Assembly (NCBI GenBank): GCA_022316685.1
Contig: JAKJHU010000163.1
Coordinates: forward strand, 1 to 64,000
Direction: 5' to 3'
Length of the DNA: 64,000 nucleotides
From: Progne subis subis
Taxonomy: Eukaryota > Chordata > Aves > Passeriformes > Hirundinidae
Notes under the pieces: model-generated
Seen by the model: the letters and a program-made list of their open reading frames with translations, nothing else
What the model was told of the DNA's origin: nothing
Database searches by the model: none
Position numbers and translations under genes: made by a program
Part shown: positions 47,147-58,686 of the stretch, piece by piece
Position numbering within the stretch: the stretch's first letter is position 1
Layout of the letters: the number at the start of each line of letters is the position of its first letter

Positions 47147-49250
47147 GGCATTGCCGTTGTAACTCCTGGAGGCTTTGGGGGAAGCTTGGGGCAGATTTAA
47201 TTTGGCTGAGGGGAGAAGCAGCCCCTAAAGCAACTGCTGGACCTGCAACTTGAACTCCGAGGACAGGAGAGAGGGGAAAGCTCCCAAGATCTGCTGAACT
47301 CCCTCCTCTTCTCCCCCTGCTGCTTTTCAACAGAAAAGTCACCTTCAGCGCTGATGGCTGGGGCAGGACAAGGTGCCTGTGGCTGGAATTAAATCAGGTT
47401 TTATCCATCCTGGGGAATCTGCACATTGCCAAGGCTCCCACGCTCGGCGACGCTTCTGAAATGTCTTCATTACAACTGTCTCAGCTGACCTGTAATTTAA
47501 TTTTCTTCCTTTCTGTCTTAGGCCCGTGCAGTTGCATCTCTCTGCCTTTCAGTGCAGCAGAATAACAGATACCCAACACCTCCTGCAAGCCTCCGAGGGA
47601 GGGGCTTCAATGACTCTCCTGGATAACTTGTTCCTCACTCCTCTCATTAAAATCTTTCCCTTAGACTTCACCTGCATCGTCTTGCTGCATTTTTTCCTCT
47701 CCCATTCATTAGAAATAAATAAGTGATGAACCAAGCAGTTTTCCTGCCTCCCTCGCTCCATAAGAGCTTTTGACATGGTCCATAGGAAATGAACCTCACC
47801 CAGAACTTAATTTTTTTTGTTCCCAAACAGGAGACACTTGAGATTAAGGCCTGAGACCCAGCAGAAATTGCTTTGCACATGTAAATAAGGGGCTTTTATG
47901 CAATATGTTGATTATAAACCTGGATCTGTCCTCCCTCAATGAAATGGTGCCTCAGGGCGTTAAGCTCCTGCTCACATGTTAGTGTTACAGGCAGAGAGGG
48001 CTGAATAATTCATCAATAATCCTCCAAATTTGGCTTCCCTGCCTGTCTGGGAGCTCTGTCTCTCCCAGAATCTGTTCATTAGGTGAGGTAACTCATAAAA
48101 ATGGCAGAGGGACCCCGGGTGTGAAGCCCTGCTCCGAGTGGAAGTTTAGAATTTGCTTTGCTTTGCATCAGGAATTAGCTGGGAAAATTCCAGCAGGGAA
48201 ATGAGAGCTGTTTGGTGTTGGCTATGCTGCTCACATGGCTCTGGCTGTCTCCTGAGCAGCTGAACTCAACCCCTGGAACGAGTTTCCTGGGTGAATATCA
48301 CACTGGATTTCCATAAATGTGCTAAAACATTGCTCAAAATTCGCTTCTCTCAGGAAGACTGATCTATCTCTGTGTCCATCTGCATCGTTTTATTTCCACA
48401 GCACCCACCACTACTCCACCTAATTATTAATTCCTCCACTGGAATGCTTGCTGCAGGCTCCCATCAAAAGCTTGGAGATACAACTGGAGTCAATCGGTTG
48501 AAAAATGCATAAAACCAGATATAGTCTGAATTTCCCTACACTTAATCCCAGTTTTCCAAGCCCTTTTAAACTTTTGAACAACATTCACACATCCAGGAAG
48601 GGCTGGGAGGCACGGGAATGAAAATAAACGGACATTTACGTTCGCTCGGACAAAATTCCACCAGAAATGGCAAAATCTGACAGAAAGGAGAAGAGTTTGG
48701 TGATTATTTTTATGGTAGGGAAGTTTGTGAGCCACCCCAGACAAATTTCAGGACACTAAGCCTGGAAGCAGCTGGGGAAAAGAGGGGAACAGCTCAGCTC
48801 AGGAGGCAGGAGGTGTGATAATACAAAGTGATAGATCACCTCGAGAAGGATGCAAGGAACCTGCGCAGGGAAAGGATTCCTGGGATCATCCAGGGAAAGC
48901 ATTCAGACAAAATCACCAGGCAAAGCGCTGGTATTTTTGTCAAGTGGAGACTGAAAGGGCGTCAGATGCCAAAAGAGCAGGGGAGAAAGGAGGAGGAAAA
49001 AGCAAAGGAAAAAGGAATTTCAGCCCTCCAGCCAAACGGGCCGAGGAGGGGGCAGTGGCAGGCAGGCAGCAGCCAGGAATTGTCTCCTGTTCCCCACCAG
49101 CCAGGGATTTTCAGAAGTGGGTGGTTCCAACATCATTCTCCATGGATTTTAGGCCTTGCCCAGCTGGAAGGGAGGGAAAAGCAAAGCTCTTTTCTGAAGC
49201 AGGACTGAATCACTCTCCCCTCACCCTGGAGCGCCGCCGCCTCCTCCAGG

Positions 49251-49351
49251 TGACAGCTCACATGGGAGGATAAATATAAATAAAGAGAGGGAAGCCGCAG
49301 CATCCTGATGACTCATGTAATATTCATTTTGAATTAGTTTGTACATGATTC

Positions 49352-49387
<36 letters not shown>

Positions 49388-49660
49388 TCCATAAGATTTT
49401 TTTTTTTTTTTTTTTTTTGCGAGCTCCAATTTGCTGCTGGCACGGAGCAGCGCTCGGGTCTTTTCTGGGTATTAGTTCCATAGTGTATAGCAGGAGGCAG
49501 AGGAAGTTTAATTATGATTCACTGAGCCACATTGTGGGTATGTTTTAAAGCCACTTAATTAGTGTAGAAATATACAGCTGTAATTATCCTGAAATATGGC
49601 CTAATTAACCTATCGAAAACCCATGCACGTGGCTCGGGAAACTTGGAAGCATTAATAGTC
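49251..49660. promoter_or_regulatory. AT-rich block split by an A27/T22 inverted run, possible enhancer
   Basis: The left part (49262-49355) contains an AP-1/CRE-like TGACTCAT and TAATATTCATTTTGAATTAG. The right part (49500-49620) contains GTTTAATTATGATTCA, CTTAATTAG, TAATTATCC and CCTAATTAACC. The density of TAATTA cores in non-repeat DNA suggests a conserved element. In the middle an A27 run (49356-49382) and a T22 run (49397-49418) face each other across 14 bases. Confidence 0.35.
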
Positions 49661-50171
49661 TATTAATACACCGGGGCTGACAGCCCATCATGCTCGCGTT
49701 TGGAAACAGGAACCTCCTCCCGTGACCTCCCATTGAGCAGAGATTCCTGTGGCAGGTAAATCCTGCTCTTTCCCCGTGCTCCTGCCACAAGCTTCGTGCA
49801 TAAATTGGAATAAAGTTGCTGTGGTCCAGCTCTTCTGCTGATCGCCCAAACCTTTGTTCTGTCTTCTTCCTCGATCCTGAAATTCATCTCCCACTCCCTC
49901 CAGCCCTCAGCAGATGTGCCTGCAGGCTCAGGGTGTCCTCAGCCACCTCAGCCCTGCTCTGTCGCTGTCCCCTCTCCGACCCAGAAGGGATTAAACGCTG
50001 CCATGGCCCTTCCCTCCAGGATGGGTTCCCAGCCCTGGAGCACAGAGGAGATAATCAGGGAGATAGCTGAAGCACAGCCCAAGCAAAAAGGTGATGGTGA
50101 AAGTTCTGGTGTTCAGTGCTGTGTTAAAGCTGATAAAAGCTGGGAAAACCAATTATCGCTTCAAAGGTAGC

Positions 50172-50310
50172 AGGATTTCCAAGGCCAGGCTGGACACTGG
50201 ATCCTGGAGCAGCCTGGGATAATGGAAAGTGTCCCTGCCCACGGCAGGGAGTGGGACTGGATGAGTTTTTAACTCCCTTCCCACCCAAACCATCCTGGAA
50301 TTCTACGACA
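50172..50310 (+). mobile_element. CR1 LINE 3' fragment
   Basis: 'tttccaaggccaggctgga', 'gtgtccctgcccacggcag' and 'actcccttcccacccaaac', then ATTCTACGA, are CR1 3' signatures. 5'-truncated and diverged. Confidence 0.9.
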
Positions 50311-51955
50311 GATCTTCCCAAACCCTCGTGGAGACCCAAGGAATCAGGCATTTGCCCTTGGGATGCCGCTTCCAGGAGCTTTTACGAAGCAAAACAGCAA
50401 ATTAATGCCCTGTCCCTTATTCCATCATTTTACAGATGAGGAAACCGAGGCACAGGCCTGGAAATTTAATTCTCTGACTCTGCCTTCCTTAGGCCCTGCT
50501 CCAACAATCAGGCCACGCTGCTTCTCCACTGAAGAAGCAAAAAAACTGATTTTTTTTTTTTTTTTTTTTGATCAGGGAAAACTGAATTTAACAGAGCTTC
50601 ATCTTCCAGGAGGAGGCATTTATTCCTTCCACTTGAGCTGAAAAAACAACCCCTGGATTGGCAGGGAGGGGTGGTGGGGGCTGAGAGGGAGAGGCAGGGA
50701 GGAAGCAGCTGGCAGAGGTTCTTCAGGCATGAGCACACCACCAAATATTCCAGCGGTGTCTTCATCCCCTCGGTGATCAAAGCAACTGAGATTGAATCCG
50801 GCTCGTAATCATCCACAGGGTCGTTTGTTTAAAACTCCCCTAATTATGGAAGCGCGGAAAATTACTGCTCCGTGATGAGGTGAATAGGAAATCGAGGGCT
50901 CCCACAACCCAACCGCTGCCACAGAGGCTGGAAAACCAAGCACGAGGGAGGCTGGGAGGGAGGGAGAGACAAAGGAGCAAGGAGAGGAGGGGAGGGCCAA
51001 GGGAGGGAGGGAATTGTCTCTCTCTGACGTCTCCTTGGAATGCCACCGGTTTTGGAGAGGTGAGAGATGAAGAGAGCACTGAAATGCAGCCTTGCCCTTT
51101 GTGTTGGGAGGGACCTGAAATTCCCTGCCATTTCCCCGGCAATTCTGACACTTGACACTGTGCCACAGGCAGTGTTTTGACCAGAGCTCCTGGCTGAATC
51201 CCAGAGAACTCATCCGAGCACCGTTCTGCCCGATACTCTGCGAGAGAAGAAATAATCTGTATTATTTTCTCTCGGAGTGCTCTTGCAGCGGCAATTCCTC
51301 ATGAGAGGTGACAGCAGGTGACCGAGGGCTCAGCTGAGTCACTTGGGGACAAGGGGCTGGGAGAGGCTGTTTTGTGTTAACAAGAGGGGTTCTCTTCAAA
51401 ATTTACCTACATTTCAGGGCAGTTCTCAGAGCAAGTCCTCTCCTCGTCCTCTTCAGACCAGCCGTGACCAGGATCCTGATGGAGTTTCCTTGCTCTGGTT
51501 GTTCCACACTGAGTGTGAGAGGGAATTCTGCTGGCTCCATCTCTCTCAGGAGCACACACAGGCTGTGATTAAGCAGAGCACTTTGCTTACTTAATATCAG
51601 TGTCACTCCCAGAGCCCCGTGCTCGCTCGGAATGAATGAGCTCAGCAGTGCAGAGCTTCCCTCAGTCACAGGCGGCTGCTTGGGCTCCATCCTCCTCCTC
51701 CTCCTCCTCCTCCTTCTAGCACGGCACATCAAAAGCTGCCTACAGGAGTCAAATCATCCTCCTGGGAATGCCACCCCCATCAGAAACCGGTGCTGGGGTG
51801 GGAAAACACCACAGACAAGTGTAATCCATCCCACCCGTGTGTTTGTACTCGAATAAACCCTCCGGTTCTTTTTGAGATAAACAACAACAACAGAAAATAA
51901 ACACCGAGCCAAGAGCGGGGATTTGTGCAGCAGCCTCGGTGTGTTTCTTCTAATT

Positions 51956-52143
51956 CCCCCCTGGGAGGGTGGGCAGGCCCTGGCACAGGGTGCACAGAGA
52001 AGCTGTGACTGTCCCATCCCTGGAATTGTCCATGGCCAGGTTGCAGCACCCCGGGGTAGTGGGAGGTGCCCCTGCCCATGGCAAGGGGTGAGAGGGGGGA
52101 ATTTCAGGTCCCTCCCAACCCAAACCATCCTGGGATTTTAAGA
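51956..52143 (+). mobile_element. CR1 LINE 3' fragment
   Basis: Contains 'cacagagaagctgtgactg', 'cccatccctggaattgtcc', 'gtgcccctgcccatggcaa' and 'caggtccctcccaacccaa', ending GGGATTTTAAGAC, an eroded octamer tail. Confidence 0.9.
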
Positions 52144-52995
52144 CTTGGTCCAGTTTGCTCCTGAAAACTTCCAGGGGTGGCAGTGGGCAGGATCTCAGGG
52201 CAATGGTGAGGAATTTATGGGCTCAGGAGGCACCAGTGGGAGAGGAGAAAACCCAGGACAGTGTTTCCTTCTCCTTCACCATAGACATGGGCCCAGCCCC
52301 AGCAGGAACAGGAGGTCTGAGCCTCGCCCAGGCGCTCCCAGAGCTGCCCCAGCCACATTCCCTGGGCACGGGGTGGCTGCAGCTCCCGGGAACAGCACAG
52401 GACATCTGGCCGCTGATGGCTTTCCATAACGAGGGGATTGCAATTAGCACCTGGGTCCTGTGCGTGAAATGGTGCCAGGAAGCGCTCCAGAGGGAGTTGT
52501 TCGTTCTGTGGCACAGGGGCTGTGTTCCTGCAGGGCGGCATCACACTTCACCCACTTCTCAGACCACACAAAGTCTTCCATCCTCTCCTCACCTCCCCCT
52601 TCAGAGCTCTGCTGAGGTCCTGTGCCATTCCTGTCACCTGAAAGGACCTTCCTTCCCATCCCCTTTTCCTAATTCTAAGCAAAAAAACACGTAGTTTTCC
52701 ACCCAAAAGTGGTTTTTAACCTCTACGTTTTGACGTCCTCAAACAGTTATAAATAGCGAGTTGAGCATTGACCATTGAGAATTTCTCCTTCTCAAGGAGG
52801 AGCAGTGGCTGGCCAGGATTTAAAGCTCTGCAGAGAGCAGAGTCTGAGTGCCCAAATTAGCTCCTTCCTCTTCAGGTGTAACATTTCTCTTTTCTATCAC
52901 ATCTTGTTGTAAATCCAGGTGAGCGCAGGGGTTTAAATATTTTCATCACATGCAGCAGCACAGGACTCTCCTTCTTTTCCCTTTATCCGTGTGTT

Positions 52996-53560
52996 TCTCC
53001 CTCCCTCCCAGAATTGTTTATTTCATAGTCAACCTCCAATATAATTTGTACCTTGTTTTGCATCACTCTAAATCATTTCATTAATGAAAAAAAAAAAAAA
53101 AGTCATTATAAAACAAATATACAAAATACGCAGAGCTAATCTTTCCCTTATATTGCGAGGATTAAATAAACAGAAATATCAGCAGAAAGTATTCCAGACA
53201 CGTTGGGCTGCCATAAAATTTAGTAGGTGAACTGTTCATTTACATATTCCCCAAATGCAATGGGATGACACTTTTGAAATTAGAAACTGATGATACAAAT
53301 GGCATTTAAAGTTCATTTAATATTATTTGTTAAAAATTTCGCTGACAAATCTGTCATATGTGAGGCAGATCCTATTACTAGGAGGAGAAATAAAAAAGGC
53401 AATTGAAATCCAAACCCACCCCAACACTGAAGGGTCTATTAAGACAGTAGATGAGAATTTGCATTATCAAATAATCCTAACAGGAGAATTTATAAATGGA
53501 AATGCGAACTGTGCAGGGTTTTTAAATGTTAATTCATGCCCATAACTAGTTTCATAAACA
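52996..53560. promoter_or_regulatory. Long AT-rich non-repetitive block, candidate conserved element
   Basis: About 560 bases rich in AT but not low-complexity apart from an A15 run near 53087. Contains TTTACATATTCC, CAATTGAAA, TTTGCATTATC (octamer-like) and repeated ATTAAT/TTAAT cores. No splice sites or coherent frame; a 72-codon frame (53327-53545) looks like chance. Confidence 0.33.
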
Positions 53561-54228
53561 GACTGACGGTGTTTCTCCTGGAGACAACGCAGAGATGTTT
53601 CCCTGGGGGTTGGGAAGTACCCAAACAGCAGCAGTTGGGTTTGTGAATAACAGACCTGGAGGCACCTGAGGAGTGCAGGTGACTGAACAGTGCACTGCAG
53701 GGTCTGTCTGTCTGTCCCCAGCCCTGATTTTGGCATTTCTGTGCCCCTTTCCCACCCATTCCTGAGCATCCCGCACACCAGCACAACAGCACTCCCCAGG
53801 TCCTAAACCCCAACAAATCCTGAAATCAGGAGCAGTGACCCCATCCCTTGGCCTGAAACTTGGAAAATTGTCCCACTGCCCAAAAAGATGCAGAGGAAAA
53901 TCTTTTATCCTGTTTGAAAGACAGGTAGCTTACACACTGCTTAAAAGCAGGTAGGTACTTTGATTTAGTTTGTTTATTTATTTTCCCCCTCACATAAATA
54001 TGGAAGGGAAGCATTGCAGGTGAAACGGTGCATGGAGATTAATCTGCTTCACAGCCCTCATAAATATTAATAGGCTGGTAAATGTGTAACCTTATTTCTT
54101 TGTCCCTCTGCTCTCATCTCTTCCAGGCTATTTTCACCAGAGAAGGTTAAGTAAGTTGGTAAATGAGACCATGGAAAAAGGAAAGGTGTTCATGCAGAGC
54201 CAGTGCACACAGAGGCGGGATCAAAGCT

Positions 54229-54330
54229 TTCCTTCCTTCCTTCCTTCCTTCCTTCCTTCCTTCCTTCCTTCCTTCCTTCCTTCCTTCCTTCCTTCCTTCC
54301 TTCCTTCCTTCCTTCCTTCCTTCCTTCCTT
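54229..54330. repeat. (TTCC)n microsatellite, about 25 copies
   Basis: About 102 bases of perfect tetranucleotide repeat, pure pyrimidine on the + strand. It generates artificial Phe-Leu-Pro-Ser or Lys-Glu-Gly-Arg repeat frames. Confidence 0.97.
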
Positions 54331-56989
54331 TTCAAACAGAATTTTTCTTTTCTCTCCCCTTCCACCAATTCCGCTGAGTGGGGAACGAGCAGACGCTTTC
54401 ATTTGCACCGTAATAAATTGTGTGTGTGGGGCAACAGTGGAGGAAAAGCTTCATCCACAGATTATAGCAACGGGCCTTGTCCCTAAGGGATTTTCCTGGG
54501 GGATGGTGAATCCCTGAGCCAGGTGGGAGCTGTGTGCCGCAGGAACAGCCTGAGTGAAAAGGGCTCCGTGGGCATGGAATGCACGGGCGGGTTTCCAACA
54601 CCAGGATTCATCTCCAAGCACTCCCAATATTACTGACATGACTCTGGGAACAGCAAATGGGTGGAGGCATCAGGCCACAGAACCCCTCGGAGTGTGGCTG
54701 CAGCTATCAAAGCGTTGGTGGGTCGCGTTCTGCGTGGGGTTGGGGGAGATGGGCACAGGGAAAGGTCAGTGCTGCTCCCTGAGCAGGAAAGCAGGGGAGA
54801 GCAGGGACGTTCTCCTTGCTGAGGAAAGGCTCTGCAGCCTGCAGGGGCTTGGGGGTGAGCACAGGCTGCTTCCCCCGCTTCTCCACATGCCCTGCTAATA
54901 CTTCTGCAAAAAAAAAAGCTGCTGAGGCTGGAGAAACTTGCAGGGTTTCGTTTCACACCCATCTCCTGGGTCATGGGGGGGATGTTCTCCTCACATGGGC
55001 CCACTTGTGGGCAGGGAGAGGGATCCTCAGCACCCCAGAGACAGCACATGAGCCTGGGGATGCTCACAAGCAGGATGGGGCTACAAAAAGATCCGAAGCT
55101 GCAGCTTGGGTTGTGTCTCCTCTTCCCAATCCCTGTGGGGTTGGGCCAAACCTGGAGCTGGAGTCCTCCAGCCAGAAGAGAGTGAGAGGCAGAGACACAC
55201 ACGAGGCACACACACAGTTTAGGAAAGAAATGTTTTCTCCAGTAATTAACATTTGTGTCCTGCTGTTTTTATTTCCCATGTCCGTGTTTCTCCATCCAGC
55301 AGCGCGAATGATGTGGGTTTCAAAGCAATCATGCCATTTTCTGTTAGCTGATCTTTTAAAGCCTAGGATTTATGAGAGATGGCACCCTATATTTTTGTGT
55401 TTACGTGGATCATTGCTGAATTGGAACTCATCCTGTTGTCATGAAAGGATTCCTCCCTTTTTGGCACAGCAGGCAAGTTTGTTTTCAAATCTAGCCTATG
55501 TGAAAGATCATGTGGCCATGAAGGAAATCTTGAATCCGTTCCAAGTGGGTGAGTCTCATGAAGGAAGATTTGTACCAAAACCTCTAACACTTGCAGTTTC
55601 AGATATTTTCAGCGGGAAAACCCTCAGCCTGGAGAAATTTCACAGAAGAGACGTATTTCACTGACATGAGCTTCCCTGAAAGACAAAATTGTGAATGATA
55701 TACAAAGGAAAAAAAGCAGCTGAGGCTTTATACAACATTGCCATTGATCAGCTGCCCTGAAAAGCAGCCACTGCTGGGAGAGCAGGGAGCCAAAAGTCTG
55801 TGGAGCTGCATCAGGTGAGGGTGCAGATGGGAGTTTTGGGGTGTGTGTCACCTCAGCACCAGCCTTAAAACTGCTTCCCCAGCACCTGGGGGTGGGAAAA
55901 TGCGCCGTGGATCCACATTCCTGCATGGAATTTCCCAGCCCCGTGTGAAAGTGAGTAAGAAAAGGAAGCAAGCAGGGAGTCAGGAGGCTGGGATGTGAAT
56001 TTGGTGGTGCTGGTGGCTCTCTGGTGGTTGTTTAAACAGCCCCATTCAGCTGCCGAGGTGTTGGCTGTGTCTGATTCCGAGGAAGATGATGATGCTGTGC
56101 CTCAGTGAAGTGTTTTATGAGCTCTGCTGGAAGATCAGCCAATGCCAGGCTCGTGTGGAGCGATACTGTTTTGATAGCACCCTGTTCTTGATGGAAAACC
56201 TTGTGTTTGTTCCACGTAGGAGGGAAATATTTCTCCAGCAGCCTGCAAAACAACATGTTCCTTCACCTCCTGGCTTTTGATACCCATCAGAAAAAGCTCA
56301 GTGGCAGAGAAACAATCACCAGCAGCTCCTGGAAGTGTTCAGAAACTGCTCCAGGGAGGGTCTTAAGAGGCTGGGAGTGCAGCAGAGCCATCCTGACTTT
56401 TAAGCATCCGAATTTCTGGCAAGAAGAACAAAAAAAGAATAATAAAAGGGGCTGGGCACAGGCTGTGAAGTGCAGAGAACCTCCTGTCCTGGCTCCCCGA
56501 GCACGGATCCCCATCCAGAAGGAGGCATTGATCGCCGTGACTAATGGGGGCTTTAAGGAGGAGAGCGTGCCAGATCAATATGCAATCCACAGTACATGAA
56601 TCACTCCAGCTTTCCCAATTTATTCGCCTCCAAATCAAATGGATGAACAAAAGATAAATACACAGCCGGGCTGGGGGGGGCCGAAGAAGGCAGGTGGGGA
56701 GGCAGAATCTCATAAGGGATAATTAACTGGCTTTTATCCTCCTAACAAAGCATTAAGCCAGTAAATCTATGGAAATGGGAATACTCCGGAGGGTCGTTAC
56801 TGGCATAAGCAGAAGCTCTGGAAAAACTGCTTGTCTTCTCCAAGTGGCTTGGGTTGAGGAGGGGAAAGCCCTGATACTGACTCTGTATCCAGCCAGGACA
56901 GCATCCCACATTCCCACGCTGGAGATTCCCCTTCCCTCTCAGAGCTCCTCCAGGCTGGGGGAAAGCTTGAGCTGCAAAAAAACCCAAAC

Positions 56990-57020
56990 CAAAGCAAAAC
57001 AAAACAAACAAACAAACAAC
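56990..57020. repeat. CAAAA/CAAA simple repeat
   Basis: Two to three CAAAA units run into four CAAA/CAA units. Confidence 0.85.
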
Positions 57021-58079
57021 AAAAACTGGATCAATTTAATTCAAAAGAGGAGAAATCTTATATTCTCTGGGAAGGAGACAAGAGAAAATTATAATTTTGT
57101 CCCTTTGGGGTGAACAGTGCCCAGCTCCAGAGCTGCTGCCCAACCTGGCACAAGGAGAGACTCCCCTGAGAGGTTCTGGGTGCAGAGATCACAGAGTCCC
57201 ACACACCCAGGTCCTGCAGACATCCCTCAACACACTCACGCTGCACCAGAGAGAGGAAAAAAGCATGGGGCAGGAAACTTTTTTTTTTCCTGACTGACAG
57301 AAATCTATCTCAAATTGAAGCAAAAAGTCGATGTGTTGCCAATTTTTCCCCAGATGACCAGTAGAAATACAGTTTAGATTGGGTCATTCCTTTCCTCCAA
57401 TAACTTTAGATTGTTCCATTTTGATTTTAAGCTTTAGGGTATTTTAAAGCATTCAAGTTTAAACTTCAAGTGAAAGGGTAAATTTCGGCTCAGACTTTCC
57501 CAGACTTTGTGTCCTTATTGCATGAGATTGGGGTGCCTTGATAATTTCAAACCGTGTTTTTCCAGCCTAGAAAATTCCTTGTGAATGCTTCCAAATCTTG
57601 AACAGTTCTGCTACAACAAATGAGCACTTTTCAGTGAAGGACAAAAATGCATCTCGGGGGAAAAAAATTGCCACTGTGTCTGCCTGTCAGAGGCAATCTC
57701 ATGCTCACCATTCTCCTTCCAGTTCTCTCCTGCTTCTTAATCTCCCCTCATTCCCAAATGCAACATTTGGGACAGATTCAGGACCGATTCCCACTCTCTG
57801 CCATAGAAACAACCCCTCCCTGTGTCCCAGCTGAAGGCAGTGTATTTTGGCATGGGAAGGGCATTAAAACCAGGTGTAAACTTACACATATTTTTACACA
57901 CACTGACGATAACCTCAGGTGTGACTTCAGCCTCCCAAACGAGCGGCGCAGTTGTGTTTCCATCTCCCATCCCATCCAGAAGGATCTCCCAGCCCTTCTC
58001 CACAGCCTCAGCGTGGCACATCCCTCTCACCCATCCTCTTTGTAATTCCAGCTGGGAATTCCTGTGCTGCCCAGGCAGG

Positions 58080-58171
58080 AAGAGGGATTTTGTGGAGGCA
58101 GGAAGACGAGTTGTGTTGAGGTAAGAAGAGGGATTTTGTGGAGGCAGGAAGAAGGGTTGTGTTGGCACGTG
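58080..58171. repeat. 46-bp tandem duplication
   Basis: Two adjacent copies starting AAGAGGGATTTTGTGGAGGC at 58080 and 58126, each ending in GGGTTGTGTTG or a near variant. Confidence 0.88.
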
Positions 58172-58473
58172 GCAGTTTTTCATTTCCCCCGTGCGTGGCG
58201 ATGCTATCGTGGCTCTCACAGTGTGCTGAGCACGTGCCTTATCTGCCTGCCCGTGGAAAAGCAATATCAATTTGGTGGCGTTGAGGGCTGTAGCGAGAAC
58301 AATGAGCTGTGCATTGTTAAACAAGGCGCCAGCCCTGTGCTGTACAAGTGGAACAAGTGTAATCGCTGACACAGGCTCTGAGCATAATTACAGCTCAGCA
58401 GCAGGCACAGAAACCTTCCCTGCCTCCCTCCCTCGCCTGGGCTGTCCTGTGTTTTATACATCCTGTGTCCTCA

Positions 58474-58686
58474 GTGAGAGGAAACGGCCCCAAGCTGTTG
58501 CCAGGGGAGGTTCAGGTTGGACGTCAGGAGGAATTTCTTTTGTGGAAAGTTTGCCCAAAGGAGTTTGGAGTCCCAATCCCTGGAGGTGTTCAAGGAATTA
58601 CGGGATGTGGCACTCAGTGGGGATCAGTCATAGATTGGACTCAGCGATGCTGGAGGTTTCTTCCAACCTCAGTGATTCTGTGATAT
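58474..58686 (+). mobile_element. CR1 LINE 3' fragment
   Basis: Reads 'ggccccaagctgttgccag', 'ggttcaggttggacgtcag', 'gtcccaatccctggaggtg' and 'tttcttccaacctcagtga', and ends GATTCTGTGA. This is the least truncated CR1 copy of the window (about 210 bases), probably from a different CR1 subfamily than the 9-kb copy, judged by its 3' wording. Confidence 0.93.

Larger units (their letters stand above)
44944..49250. other. Intergenic DNA, no gene seen
   Basis: Holds a 57-bp minisatellite, GT and CACACT microsatellites (45344-45396), a T/C-rich run (45657-45735), an AT-rich possible element (45750-45900) and a TTTTG repeat (47087-47142). No exon-like segment was found. Confidence 0.55.
49661..52995. 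other. Intergenic DNA with two CR1 tails
   Basis: No gene recognised. Besides CR1 fragments at 50172-50310 and 51956-52143 it contains a T20 run (50550-50569), a purine-rich patch (50945-51012) and a (TCC)n run near 51690-51716. Confidence 0.55.

Noticed and set aside
54147..54408. Lys-Glu-Gly-Arg or Phe-Leu-Pro-Ser repeat proteins
   Set aside because: Translations of the TTCC microsatellite on either strand.
56320..56390. Possible CR1 fragment near 'cctggaagtgttcag'
   Set aside because: Isolated similarity of about 15 bases, no other CR1 signature nearby.
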